Numbered from the stretch's first letter, positions 1 to 5,675 are shown. The stretch is 8,285 nt of DNA from Belnapia sp. (GCA_028291445.1 JAQGIA010000148.1:1-8285), one strand, 5' to 3'. Notes: generated by a model from the sequence alone, not told the origin. Translations and numbers: made by a program.

Positions 1-1033
1 CCCGGGCCTGGCGCAGCGCCAGCCAGGCGACCGCCAGCAGGGTGACCGCGGCGGCCCCGGCGACCAGCCCATAGGCCCGGAGGTTCTGCCGCCAGCGGCC
101 GAGCATGGCCTCGGGCTGGGCGGCGAAATAGACCCGTACCGGCCAGCGCCCGACCTGCCGGTGCACCATGATTCGCTCCGGGCCGATGTGGTCCGGCGCC
201 ATGCCCATGAGCGCCACAGCCGGCGTGTCGTCGCGTGGCATGCCGCGCAGCAGGCTGGCCGGCCCGAGCCGGGTGGGCCGGCCGATCGGCGGGTCCTGCG
301 CCAGGATCTCCCCATCGGCGCGGACCAGCCCGGCGGCATGCGCGAAGGGCGGCGCGATGCCGGCGAAGAAGCGGGTGAAATAGGCCGGGCTGAAGGCGAC
401 GTGGATGACCCCCTCGAAGCGGCCATCCGGTCCGCTCCGCCGGCGGCTGATGGCGAAGGAGGGCGCGGTTGTGGCGCGGCCGTTGAAGGGCGCGCTGACA
501 TGGCTGGCGCCCCTCGCCCCATCCTGGTTCACCCCACCAGTTTGGTTCACCCCATCGGAGCGCTCCCGGTCCAGATGGACCCGGAAGAACTCCCGGTCGG
601 TAATCGTCACCGAACGGTCCCAGTCCTGGGTGCCGGCCAGCACATGGCCATCCGGGCCGCTGACCCAGATCGAGACGATCTGGTCGAAGGGCGCCTTCAG
701 CCGGACCAGGAAGGCGCTGGTCTCGGCCGCCGCGACCGCCGCCTGGTCGCGCCCGCGCAGATGATCCTCCAGCCGGTCGAGGATCAGGTCGGTGGTGTCC
801 AGCACCTTGCCGACATGCTCCTGCATGACCGCCACGGTGCGTTCGACCGCATCGGCGCCATCGGCCAGTACCTCGCCGCGGTTCCACCAGGCGGCGGCGG
901 CGAAGACCGCGGCAGGGACCAGCAGGGCGACGGCCAGGACCGCCTGGTGCAGGCGGACCGGACTCAGCCGCGCGGAGGCCGGGCCGGGCTGCCCCCCGCG
1001 CTGGCCTGCCCCGGTCCCATCCTGGTCGGGCAT
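1..1033 (-). CDS. Membrane sensor protein, N-terminal part (dCache-like periplasmic domain); continues beyond left edge
   Basis: Reading the minus strand from the ATG at 1033 gives 344 codons with no stop to the window edge, so only the N-terminal part is present. After a Pro/Gly/Gln-rich leader comes a transmembrane helix (about residues 31-49). A periplasmic domain follows (about 50-315) with features typical of double-Cache (PDC) sensors: a long first helix with VLDTTDLILDRL, then TITDREFFRVH, GPDGRFEGVI and SPAYFTRFF. A second transmembrane helix lies at about 321-341. In the family this arrangement precedes a histidine kinase, often of the HWE type, or a diguanylate cyclase. The output domain is outside the window, so the signalling chemistry is unknown. 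The start overlaps the stop of the upstream SGNH hydrolase (TGATG), suggesting translational coupling. A six-residue duplication (VNQ-x-G-x twice) sits at about residues 162-173. The sensor-type call is fairly secure; the ligand is unknown. Confidence 0.8.
   Translation of the reverse strand, partial: MPDQDGTGAGQRGGQPGPASARLSPVRLHQAVLAVALLVPAAVFAAAAWWNRGEVLADGADAVERTVAVMQEHVGKVLDTTDLILDRLEDHLRGRDQAAVAAAETSAFLVRLKAPFDQIVSIWVSGPDGHVLAGTQDWDRSVTITDREFFRVHLDRERSDGVNQTGGVNQDGARGASHVSAPFNGRATTAPSFAISRRRSGPDGRFEGVIHVAFSPAYFTRFFAGIAPPFAHAAGLVRADGEILAQDPPIGRPTRLGPASLLRGMPRDDTPAVALMGMAPDHIGPERIMVHRQVGRWPVRVYFAAQPEAMLGRWRQNLRAYGLVAGAAAVTLLAVAWLALRQAR
521..556. repeat. 18-bp imperfect tandem repeat inside the sensor gene (2 copies)
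   Basis: Two adjacent 18-bp units (521-538 and 539-556) share the 12-mer TGGTTCACCCCA and match at 14 of 18 positions. The period is a multiple of three, so on the minus strand the repeat encodes two in-frame copies of a six-residue VNQ-x-G-x unit in the periplasmic domain. It sits in what is probably a surface loop, as a small in-frame duplication would. Confidence 0.7.
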
Positions 1034-1842
1034 CAGGGCAGCGGCGGCCGCGCCTGGTCGCCGAGCCGCTCGGCGACCATGGGCTCGATCGCCGCGGCAA
1101 GCCGGGCGAAGCCCTGGGCATTGAGGTGCAGCGCATCGCCGAAGAACTCCGCTGCCCGGTCCGCCGGCACCGCGGCGGCGGGATCCAACCAGGCGATGCC
1201 GGGCGCCGCGGCGTAGCGGGCCGCCAGCAGCCGGTTGGTCGCCGCCGCCGCGTCGGAAAGCGCCGGCCGCCCATTGCCCGGCAGGACGCCCAGCAGCAGG
1301 ATCGGCGTCCCCGGCAGCCGCTGGCGCAGCGCATCGAGGATGCCGCCGATCGCCGCCACCACCGCTTCCGGCGGCTGGCGCCGGTTGAGGTCGTTGGTGC
1401 CGATCATCACCACCGCCAGCTTCGGGGCGATGCCGGTCGCCTCGCCATTGCCGATCCGCCACAGCAGGTGGCCGGCGCCATCCCCGCTATAGCCGAGGTT
1501 CACCGCCGCACGGTCGCCGTAGTAGTGCCGCCAGACGGCGCCGAGGTCGCCGAACGGCCCCCCCGCCTGCCGGGGGGAACTGGTCATGCGCTGGATATTG
1601 CTGTCGCCATAGAAAACCAGGGCCGGCGGCGCGGCGCGCAGCTCGCGCTGTTTGGCGGCGAAACGCGCGGTCCAGCCAGCGCGGTCCTCGCGCGGTGCGG
1701 CGGCGATGGGCGGCGGCGGTGCCGCGGCGGGGTGGATGGCCAGGACAAGGCTGAGCAGGCCAAGGCGGCGGCGGGGCAGGGGCAGGACGACAATCCTCCG
1801 GCGACGGCCGCAGCCTATACCATATCGACCCCCGGCGGACAC
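1033..1842 (-). CDS. SGNH/GDSL-family hydrolase, probably exported
   Basis: A predicted serine esterase or acylhydrolase with an SGNH fold. Numbered from the GTG at 1842 (269 aa), block I is FYGDSN with nucleophile Ser81. Block II is NLGYSGDG followed by LLWRIGNGE, block III is IGTNDLN with Asn150, and block V is GDALHLN with Asp236 and His239. The full catalytic set is present. The WR-x-x-NG and GTND spacing resembles the PAF-acetylhydrolase Ib beta/gamma-like subgroup; the substrate cannot be read. The start is uncertain. The GTG at 1842 and a TTG at 1914 lack a good ribosome site. A CTG at 1785 lies 9 bases after GGAGG and would give an ideal signal peptide (MPLPRRR, LGLLSLVLAI, then HPAAA), so the true start may be there. 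An Ala/Pro-rich linker follows the hydrophobic stretch. The 3' end overlaps the sensor gene, so the two are probably co-transcribed. Confidence 0.85.
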   Translation of the reverse strand: MSAGGRYGIGCGRRRRIVVLPLPRRRLGLLSLVLAIHPAAAPPPPIAAAPREDRAGWTARFAAKQRELRAAPPALVFYGDSNIQRMTSSPRQAGGPFGDLGAVWRHYYGDRAAVNLGYSGDGAGHLLWRIGNGEATGIAPKLAVVMIGTNDLNRRQPPEAVVAAIGGILDALRQRLPGTPILLLGVLPGNGRPALSDAAAATNRLLAARYAAAPGIAWLDPAAAVPADRAAEFFGDALHLNAQGFARLAAAIEPMVAERLGDQARPPLP

Positions 1843-1937
1843 GCCTGCGCCGTATTCACCGGCCCTTCCAGCGGTCCGTCGCCGCTTTACGCAACGGCCC
1901 CGGCCGTGCTGCAACCGCCGCCGGAGGAAACCCGCCC
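1843..1937. promoter_or_regulatory. Divergent intergenic region between the SGNH hydrolase and the Bug/TctC gene
   Basis: The two genes diverge here, so both promoters should lie in or next to this stretch. For the plus-strand gene a clear ribosome site GGAGG (1922-1926) lies 11 bases before its ATG. For the minus strand, an AT-richer TATGGTATA (complement of about 1815-1823) could be a -10 element, which would fit a hydrolase start at 1785 rather than 1842. I see no convincing -35 box on either strand. Confidence 0.35.
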
Positions 1938-3008
1938 ATGCCCCCCATCCCGCGCCGCGCGCTGCTGGCTGTCCCGTTGGCCGCCCCCCTGGCGGCCCTC
2001 CTGGCGGCCCCCTGGGCCACGGAACCCGCTGCCGCCCAGCCGGTTGCCGCCCAGCCGGTTGCCGCCCAGTCTTCCAGCATCTGGCCGGACCGGCCGCTGC
2101 GCCTGGTAGTGCCCTATCCCGCCGGCTCGACCCCGGACGTCACCGGCCGGGCCATCGCCCAGCATCTCGGCCAGGTGCTCGGCCAGCCCTGCGTGGTGGA
2201 CAACCGTCCCGGGGCGGGCGGCAATATCGGCACCGATGCGGTGGCCAAGGCGACCGATGGGCATACCATCGGCGTCTCGATCAACGGGCCGCTCTCCACC
2301 GCCCCGGCGCTGTTTCCCGGCCTGCCCTACGACCCGGCGCGGGACCTGGCGCCGATCTCCCTGCTGGTGCGCGGCGCCCAGCTTCTGGTGGTGCATCCGG
2401 CGGTGCCGGCGGCCGATCTGGCGGAATTCCTCGCCCTGGTCCGGGCCAATCCGGGGCGCTTCTCCTTCGGCTCGGTCGGCTCGGGCTCGGGCGGCCATCT
2501 GGCGATGCTCGACATGCTGGCCCGGGCGGCTGGCGACGGGGCGGCGCCCGGGCTCGCGACCGAGGCGATGCTGCACGTGCCCTATCGCGGCTTCCCGCCG
2601 GCGGTGCTCGACCTGGTCGCCGGGCGGATCGACGCCATGGTGCTGATCGCCGCCGGCATCCTGCCCCAGCTCAGGGCCGGGCAGGTGCGGGCGCTGGCGG
2701 TGACCGCCGAGGCGCGCATCCCCCAGGCGCCGGAGGTGCCGACCCTGGCCGAGGCCGGCATCGCCGATGCCGCCAGCTATGCCTGGAACGGTCTGGTCGG
2801 CCCGGCCGGCCTGCCGGCCGATCGGGTGGCGCGGCTGGCCGCCGAGGCGCAGCGGGCACTGGCCGCGCCCGAGACCCGGCGCATGCTGGAAGCCGCCGGC
2901 TTCGAGGTGGTGGCCAGCGGTCCCGAGGACCTCCGCCGCCACATGGCGGAGGAAGCCGGGCGCTGGGGCGGGCTGATCGCCCGGCTGGGGATCAAGGCCG
3001 AAGCCTGA
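1938..3008 (+). CDS. Tripartite tricarboxylate transporter (Bug/TctC family) substrate-binding protein
   Basis: A periplasmic receptor of 356 aa that would bind a small carboxylate and deliver it to a TctA/TctB-type permease. The mature part shows the family hallmarks in order: WPDRPLRLVVPYPAGSTPD (about 49-67, the ligand-binding loop), VVDNRPGAGGNIGTD (86-100), a YDPARDLAPIS segment, a VPYRG motif, and the C-terminal EVPTLAEAG region. The leader PRRALLAVPLAAPLAALLAA has adjacent arginines followed by a hydrophobic stretch, so Tat export is possible although the motif is not canonical. The leader is followed by an AAQPV repeat, which helps explain why the protein is somewhat longer than usual (about 320-330 aa). 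The ATG is set by GGAGG 11 bases upstream. No tctA or tctB is adjacent; solitary receptors of this family are common in high-GC proteobacteria. The ligand is unknown. Confidence 0.93.
   Translation: MPPIPRRALLAVPLAAPLAALLAAPWATEPAAAQPVAAQPVAAQSSSIWPDRPLRLVVPYPAGSTPDVTGRAIAQHLGQVLGQPCVVDNRPGAGGNIGTDAVAKATDGHTIGVSINGPLSTAPALFPGLPYDPARDLAPISLLVRGAQLLVVHPAVPAADLAEFLALVRANPGRFSFGSVGSGSGGHLAMLDMLARAAGDGAAPGLATEAMLHVPYRGFPPAVLDLVAGRIDAMVLIAAGILPQLRAGQVRALAVTAEARIPQAPEVPTLAEAGIADAASYAWNGLVGPAGLPADRVARLAAEAQRALAAPETRRMLEAAGFEVVASGPEDLRRHMAEEAGRWGGLIARLGIKAEA
2031..2069 (+). repeat. 15-bp tandem repeat encoding AAQPV in the receptor leader
   Basis: GCCGCCCAGCCGGTT occurs twice exactly (2031-2045, 2046-2060) and is followed by a partial third copy (2061-2069). 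It encodes AAQPV-AAQPV-AAQ at the end of the signal peptide. Each unit carries an A-x-A-like or AAQ cleavage-type context, so the repeat may lengthen the linker or multiply possible signal-peptidase sites. Confidence 0.8.
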
Positions 3009-3074
3009 GCCCGGTTGCTGGCCGAGCCCGATCGCTGGCCGAGCCCGGTCGCTGGCCTGGCCCGGTCGCTGGCC
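3007..3074. repeat. Four-copy 17-bp tandem repeat starting at the receptor stop codon
   Basis: Four consecutive 17-bp units lie at 3007-3023, 3024-3040, 3041-3057 and 3058-3074, with consensus GAGCCCGGTCGCTGGCC. Units differ from the consensus at zero to two positions (T for C in unit 1, A for G in unit 2, TG for GA at the start of unit 4). The first unit uses the last two bases of the TGA stop. The period is not a multiple of three and the array lies outside the coding region, so copy number could vary without altering the protein. Confidence 0.85.
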
Positions 3075-3098
3075 TGGCGGGAAAAACCCGTGCCAGGC
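3072..3098 (+). terminator. Candidate transcription terminator hairpin after the Bug/TctC gene
   Basis: GCCTGGC (3072-3078) pairs perfectly with GCCAGGC (3092-3098). Inside this, GGG (3079-3081) can pair with CCC (3087-3089) around an AAAAA loop, leaving a two-base bulge. The 3' side runs into TGGTTGTTCC, which is only moderately T-rich, so it is an imperfect intrinsic terminator. Its position, 64 bases after the stop and just before the next transcription unit, supports the role. Confidence 0.45.
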
Positions 3099-3130
3099 TG
3101 GTTGTTCCGGGCCGGCCGGCGGGCCATCTG

Positions 3131-3177
3131 CAGGTTTGCGCGACAGGTTTGCGCGGTTAGGGCCAGGGCATTAGTGT
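3131..3177 (+). promoter_or_regulatory. 12-bp direct repeat and possible promoter upstream of tatA
   Basis: CAGGTTTGCGCG occurs twice exactly, at 3131-3142 and 3144-3155, with a 13-bp period. The second copy contains TTGCGC (3149-3154), which with 17 bases of spacing faces TAGTGT (3172-3177), a weak -35/-10 pair. The paired repeats could be an operator for the tatA-mtnBDC transcript. The rest of the 257-bp gap between the receptor gene and tatA (3178-3265) would then be a GC-rich leader of about 80 bases, in which I see nothing else clear. Confidence 0.3.
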
Positions 3178-3265
3178 CCGGCCCGGCTCATCCCCGCGGC
3201 GCCGTGGCCCAGCAGGCCGGCGCGTCCCGGGGCAGGGTTCAAAACACAGTTCATCGGGGCGTCAC

Positions 3266-3544
3266 ATGGGTTCCTTCAGCATCTGGCACTGGCTTATCGT
3301 GCTGCTGGTCGTTCTGCTGCTTTTCGGCAGCGGCAAGATCAGCACCCTGATGGGTGACCTCGCCACCGGCATCAAATCCTTCAAGAAGAACATGAAGGAG
3401 GAGGACGACGCGTCGCTGGCCGATAGCGCGCCGCCGGCCCCCGGCACCCAGCCCACCGGCACCATCCAGGGCCCGGCCCAGGGTGCCACCACCACGGCGC
3501 AGCCGCACGCGACCACCACGACGTCCAGCCGCCCGGCCGCCTGA
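3266..3544 (+). CDS. tatA: Sec-independent protein translocase subunit TatA
   Basis: The pore-forming or membrane-thinning subunit of the twin-arginine translocase, which moves folded proteins across the inner membrane. The 92-aa product has the complete TatA plan. A short N-terminal transmembrane helix (about residues 6-20, [15 protein letters not shown]) is followed by the FGSGKI hinge (20-25), where Phe-Gly is the conserved pair. Next come an amphipathic helix ([18 protein letters not shown], about 26-43), an acidic patch EEDD and a disordered Pro/Thr/Ala-rich tail. The sequence and length fit TatA rather than TatB. tatB and tatC are not adjacent, so this is a detached tatA; mtnB begins 19 bases after its stop, suggesting a shared transcript. 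The ribosome site (GGGG about 6 bases before the ATG) is weak. Confidence 0.93.
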   Translation: MGSFSIWHWLIVLLVVLLLFGSGKISTLMGDLATGIKSFKKNMKEEDDASLADSAPPAPGTQPTGTIQGPAQGATTTAQPHATTTTSSRPAA

Positions 3545-3563
3545 ACGGCCGCTGCCACCGACC

Positions 3564-4181
3564 ATGGCCGAGGCGGAGTTTTCCCACGCGGCGGCGGCGA
3601 TCGTCGCCGCCGGGCAGCGGCTCGACCGCTTCGGCTGGGTGCCGGCCACCGCCGGCAACATCTCCATCCGGCTCCAGGATGCGGTGGTCGCCATCACCCG
3701 CTCCGGCGGGCACAAGGGCTTCCTCGGCCCGGAGGATGTGATCCGGGTCGGCCTCGACGGCACCTCCCGCCGGGTCGGCGACCGCCCCTCGGCCGAAACC
3801 GGCCTGCATTGCGGCATCTACCGGCGCTTCCCCGACGCGGGCGCGGTGCTGCATGGGCATTCGGTGCCGGTGACGGTGCTGTCCCGCCGCGCCGGCCCGG
3901 CGATCCGCCTGGCCGGCTATGAGTTGCTGAAGGCCTTTCCCGGCCTGCCGACGCATGACGCGGCCATCGACGTGCCGGTCTTCGATAACGACCAGGACAT
4001 CGCCCGGCTGCAGGCCGCGGTGGAGGCGCGCTGGGATGCCGGCGCCGCGCCACCGGGCTATTTGCTGCGCGGCCACGGGATCTATGTATGGGGCGTCGAC
4101 ATGCCGCAGGCCCTGCTGCGGCTGGAGGCGCTGGAATTCATGCTCCGCTGCGAGCTCGAGACAAGGAGGCTTGACCCGTGA
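3564..4181 (+). CDS. mtnB: Methylthioribulose-1-phosphate dehydratase
   Basis: A class II aldolase-fold, zinc-dependent enzyme of methionine salvage. It removes water from 5-methylthioribulose-1-phosphate to give 2,3-diketo-5-methylthiopentyl-1-phosphate. The 205-aa product has the expected length. Visible family features are PATAGNISIR (about 27-36), TRSGGHKGFL (45-54), SAETGLH with probable catalytic Glu78, the metal pair His97 and His99 in LHGHS, and the third metal ligand His171 in RGHGIYVWG. This last motif separates MtnB from L-fuculose and L-ribulose phosphate aldolases. The reading frame is open further upstream into tatA, but the ATG at 3564 is where homology should begin. It has no clear ribosome site, so coupling to tatA translation is possible. 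The stop overlaps the mtnD start. Confidence 0.95.
   Translation: MAEAEFSHAAAAIVAAGQRLDRFGWVPATAGNISIRLQDAVVAITRSGGHKGFLGPEDVIRVGLDGTSRRVGDRPSAETGLHCGIYRRFPDAGAVLHGHSVPVTVLSRRAGPAIRLAGYELLKAFPGLPTHDAAIDVPVFDNDQDIARLQAAVEARWDAGAAPPGYLLRGHGIYVWGVDMPQALLRLEALEFMLRCELETRRLDP
4163..4169 (+). promoter_or_regulatory. Strong ribosome binding site for mtnD
   Basis: AAGGAGG, a perfect anti-16S match, lies within the last codons of mtnB, 8 bases before the GTG of mtnD. It fixes the GTG at 4178 as the start despite the 4-base overlap with the mtnB stop. It is one of the strongest Shine-Dalgarno sequences in the window. Confidence 0.85.
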
Positions 4182-4714
4182 GCCGTTTGACCGTGTGGGA
4201 GGCCGCAGGCGGCCGTGAATTGGTGCGGACCGAGGATCCTACGGCGATCGCCGCCCAGCTCGGCGGCATCGGCGTGCGCTTCGAACGCTGGGAGGGCGTC
4301 GCGGTGCCACCGGACGCCTCCAACGAGGCCATCCTCGCCGCCTACCGGCCGCATCTGGATGCGCTGATGGGCGTGACCGGCGCCGGCAGCGCGGATGTCA
4401 TCAGCCTGACGCCGGACCATCCCCAGGCCGCCGCCATGCGGGAGAAATTCCTCAACGAGCATATCCACACCGAGGACGAGATCCGCTTCTTCGTCCGCGG
4501 CGCCGGGCATTTCGTCATGCATGTGGATGGCAAGGTCTGGGACGCCCGCTGCGAGCAGGGCGACCTGATCAGCGTGCCGGCCAATACCAGGCATTGGTTC
4601 GACGCCGGCGAGGCGCCGGATTTCTGCGCGCTGCGGGTCTTCACCGATCCCTCCGGCTGGGTGGCGCAGTTCACCGGCACCGACATGGCGCGACGCTTCC
4701 CCGTTGCCGCCTGA
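4178..4714 (+). CDS. mtnD: Acireductone dioxygenase
   Basis: A cupin-fold dioxygenase that cleaves the acireductone 1,2-dihydroxy-3-keto-5-methylthiopentene with O2. In the known family the iron form yields formate and 4-methylthio-2-oxobutanoate, the methionine precursor. The nickel form yields 3-methylthiopropionate, formate and carbon monoxide. The 178-aa product matches the bacterial family length. The metal site is complete: His95 and His97 in EHIHTEDEIRFF, Glu101 in the same motif, and His139 in ANTRHWFD. These positions line up one residue off those known in the Klebsiella enzyme. The N-terminal part carries the ARD-specific IGVRFERWEG segment. The start is a GTG overlapping the mtnB stop. 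Which metal it carries cannot be told from sequence. Confidence 0.96.
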   Translation: MSRLTVWEAAGGRELVRTEDPTAIAAQLGGIGVRFERWEGVAVPPDASNEAILAAYRPHLDALMGVTGAGSADVISLTPDHPQAAAMREKFLNEHIHTEDEIRFFVRGAGHFVMHVDGKVWDARCEQGDLISVPANTRHWFDAGEAPDFCALRVFTDPSGWVAQFTGTDMARRFPVAA

Positions 4715-4715
4715 G

Positions 4716-4760
4716 GTGCCGCGCCCAGACTTGCCGCGCCCAAACTTGCCGCGCCTCGTC
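4716..4760 (+). repeat. 15-bp tandem repeat carrying three alternative start codons of mtnC
   Basis: Three adjacent in-frame 15-bp units lie at 4716-4730, 4731-4745 and 4746-4760. They share (G/T)TGCCGCGCC and begin with GTG, TTG and TTG respectively. They encode the repeated V/L-P-R-x-x at the extreme N-terminus of MtnC, just before the catalytic DIEGTT loop. Each unit begins with a usable initiation codon, so the array multiplies possible start sites. Confidence 0.75.
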
Positions 4761-5429
4761 CTCACCGATATCGAGGGCACCACCACCGCCATCGCCTTCG
4801 TCAAGGACCGGCTGTTTCCCTTCGCCGCCGAGGCGCTGGACGGCTTCCTGGCGACGCAGGGCGGTGCGCCCGAGGTGGCGGCGCTCCTGGCCGAGGTCCG
4901 CGCGGCGGCACCCGGCCAGGAGCCCGCCGCGGTGCTGCGTGGCTGGATGGCCGCCGACAGCAAGGCGACGCCGCTCAAATCCCTTCAGGGATTGATCTGG
5001 GCCCAGGGCTATGCCGACGGCCGGCTGCACGGGCATCTCTGGCCCGATGTGCCGGGGTGCCTGCGGGCCTGGGCGGCGGCGGGCATCGGGCTCGCGGTGT
5101 ATTCCTCCGGCTCGGTGGGCGCGCAGCGGCTGCTGTTCGGCCATTCCGAGGCAGGCGACCTGACCCCGTTGTTTCAAGGCTTCTTCGATACCGCCATGGG
5201 CGGCAAGCGGGAGGCGGCGAGCTACGCCGGCATCGCCGGGCGCCTGGGACTGCCGCCGGCCGATATCCTTTTCCTGTCGGATGTGGCGGAAGAACTGGAT
5301 GCGGCGGCGGCGGCGGGGCTTGGTTGCTGCCAGCTGGTGCGGCCGGGGGATGGCACGCTGGCCTGCGGGCGGCATCCGGCCGAGGCGGATTTCCCGGGCG
5401 TGGCGCGGCGCTTCGGGCTGCCAGGATAG
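4716..5429 (+). CDS. mtnC: Enolase-phosphatase E1 (2,3-diketo-5-methylthio-1-phosphopentane phosphatase)
   Basis: A HAD-superfamily bifunctional enzyme. It enolises 2,3-diketo-5-methylthiopentyl-1-phosphate and then removes the phosphate to give the acireductone used by MtnD. Numbering from the GTG at 4716 (237 aa), HAD motif I is VLTDIEGTTT with Asp18 and Glu20, the DxE variant typical of E1. Motif II is YSSGSVGAQ (Ser130-Ser131), the motif III lysine is Lys164 in GGKREAASY, and motif IV is FLSDVAEELDAA with Asp189. All catalytic positions are intact. The start is ambiguous: a TTG at 4704 would overlap mtnD, the GTG at 4716 follows the mtnD stop by one base, and TTGs at 4731 and 4746 remain in frame inside a 15-bp repeat. 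None has a good ribosome site, so coupling to mtnD is likely. It is the last gene of the mtn run. Confidence 0.94.
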   Translation: MPRPDLPRPNLPRLVLTDIEGTTTAIAFVKDRLFPFAAEALDGFLATQGGAPEVAALLAEVRAAAPGQEPAAVLRGWMAADSKATPLKSLQGLIWAQGYADGRLHGHLWPDVPGCLRAWAAAGIGLAVYSSGSVGAQRLLFGHSEAGDLTPLFQGFFDTAMGGKREAASYAGIAGRLGLPPADILFLSDVAEELDAAAAAGLGCCQLVRPGDGTLACGRHPAEADFPGVARRFGLPG

Positions 5430-5540
5430 ACTAGGACAATATTCTTGTAATCGGCGATGCCGGGGCCTACACCATCCCTGCCGCCGGGCGCCCTGTGCCC
5501 ACCGCCGCCGCAGCCGCCGCTAAATCCCACAATCCTAAAA

Positions 5541-5552
5541 TTCCGGCCGGAA
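5541..5552. repeat. Perfect 12-bp palindrome, possible operator
   Basis: TTCCGGCCGGAA is a perfect inverted repeat in the mtnC-ligase gap, flanked by an AT-rich run (CCTAAAA) that stands out in this GC-rich sequence. Palindromes of this size fit a dimeric repressor site, but GC-rich palindromes also arise by chance, so the role is unproven. Confidence 0.4.
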
Positions 5553-5590
5553 AGCCCAGTGACTCCAATGGCCCGGCCTCCGGCGGTTTA

Positions 5591-5610
5591 GCCGGATTGA
5601 GCCGAATTGA
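5591..5610. repeat. 10-bp direct repeat upstream of the ligase
   Basis: GCCGGATTGA (5591-5600) is followed immediately by GCCGAATTGA (5601-5610), identical at 9 of 10 positions. The period of about one helical turn would place two bound proteins on the same face of the DNA, just upstream of the candidate -35 at 5616. It could be an activator site; no protein can be assigned. Confidence 0.4.
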
Positions 5611-5675
5611 GCGCCTTGCCGCCACCCGCCCGCGCACCCGATACTCGGGCCAAGACCAACCGGGAGACGACGAGA

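Larger units (their letters stand above)
5430..5675 (+). promoter_or_regulatory. 246-bp intergenic region with candidate promoter for the acyl-CoA ligase operon
   Basis: This is the second longest gene-free stretch and contains AT-richer islands unlike its surroundings (around 5433-5452 and 5521-5543). A plausible promoter close to the ligase start is TTGCCG (5616-5621), an 18-base spacer, and GATACT (5640-5645), each matching four of six consensus positions. It would leave a leader of roughly 25 bases. The -10 lies in a small inverted repeat, CCCGA-TAC-TCGGG (5637-5649). A second, weaker pair is TTGTAA (5444-5449) with TACACC. No clear terminator for mtnC is visible. An upstream in-frame TTG at 5607 could extend the ligase by 23 residues but has no ribosome site. 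Confidence 0.3.

Noticed and set aside
161..2109. Plus-strand open frames of 351 and 327 aa opposite the sensor and hydrolase genes
   Set aside because: The minus strand has conserved Cache-like and SGNH motifs across the same stretch; the plus-strand products are low-complexity Arg/Gly/Gln-rich shadows.
1887..2942. 351-aa minus-strand open frame opposite the Bug/TctC gene
   Set aside because: Antisense shadow with Gly/Arg/His-rich composition; the plus strand carries a complete, motif-rich receptor with a good ribosome site.
3007..3155. The tandem and direct repeats considered as a CRISPR array
   Set aside because: The 17-bp units are directly abutting and the 12-mers are one base apart. 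There are no spacers, and no cas genes are nearby.
1652..3160. 502-aa plus-strand open frame spanning the SGNH start and the Bug/TctC gene
   Set aside because: It is a frame-shifted shadow: extremely Arg/Pro/Gly-rich, no motifs, and it overlaps a clear receptor gene in another frame on the same strand.
3015..3350. 111-aa open frame between the Bug/TctC gene and tatA
   Set aside because: It starts inside the 17-bp tandem repeat, runs out of frame into tatA, has no ribosome site and encodes no recognisable domain.
5434..5452. ACAATATTCTTGT in the AT-rich patch after mtnC as a terminator hairpin
   Set aside because: The stem is only four A/T-rich pairs with no following T-run, too weak for an intrinsic terminator.
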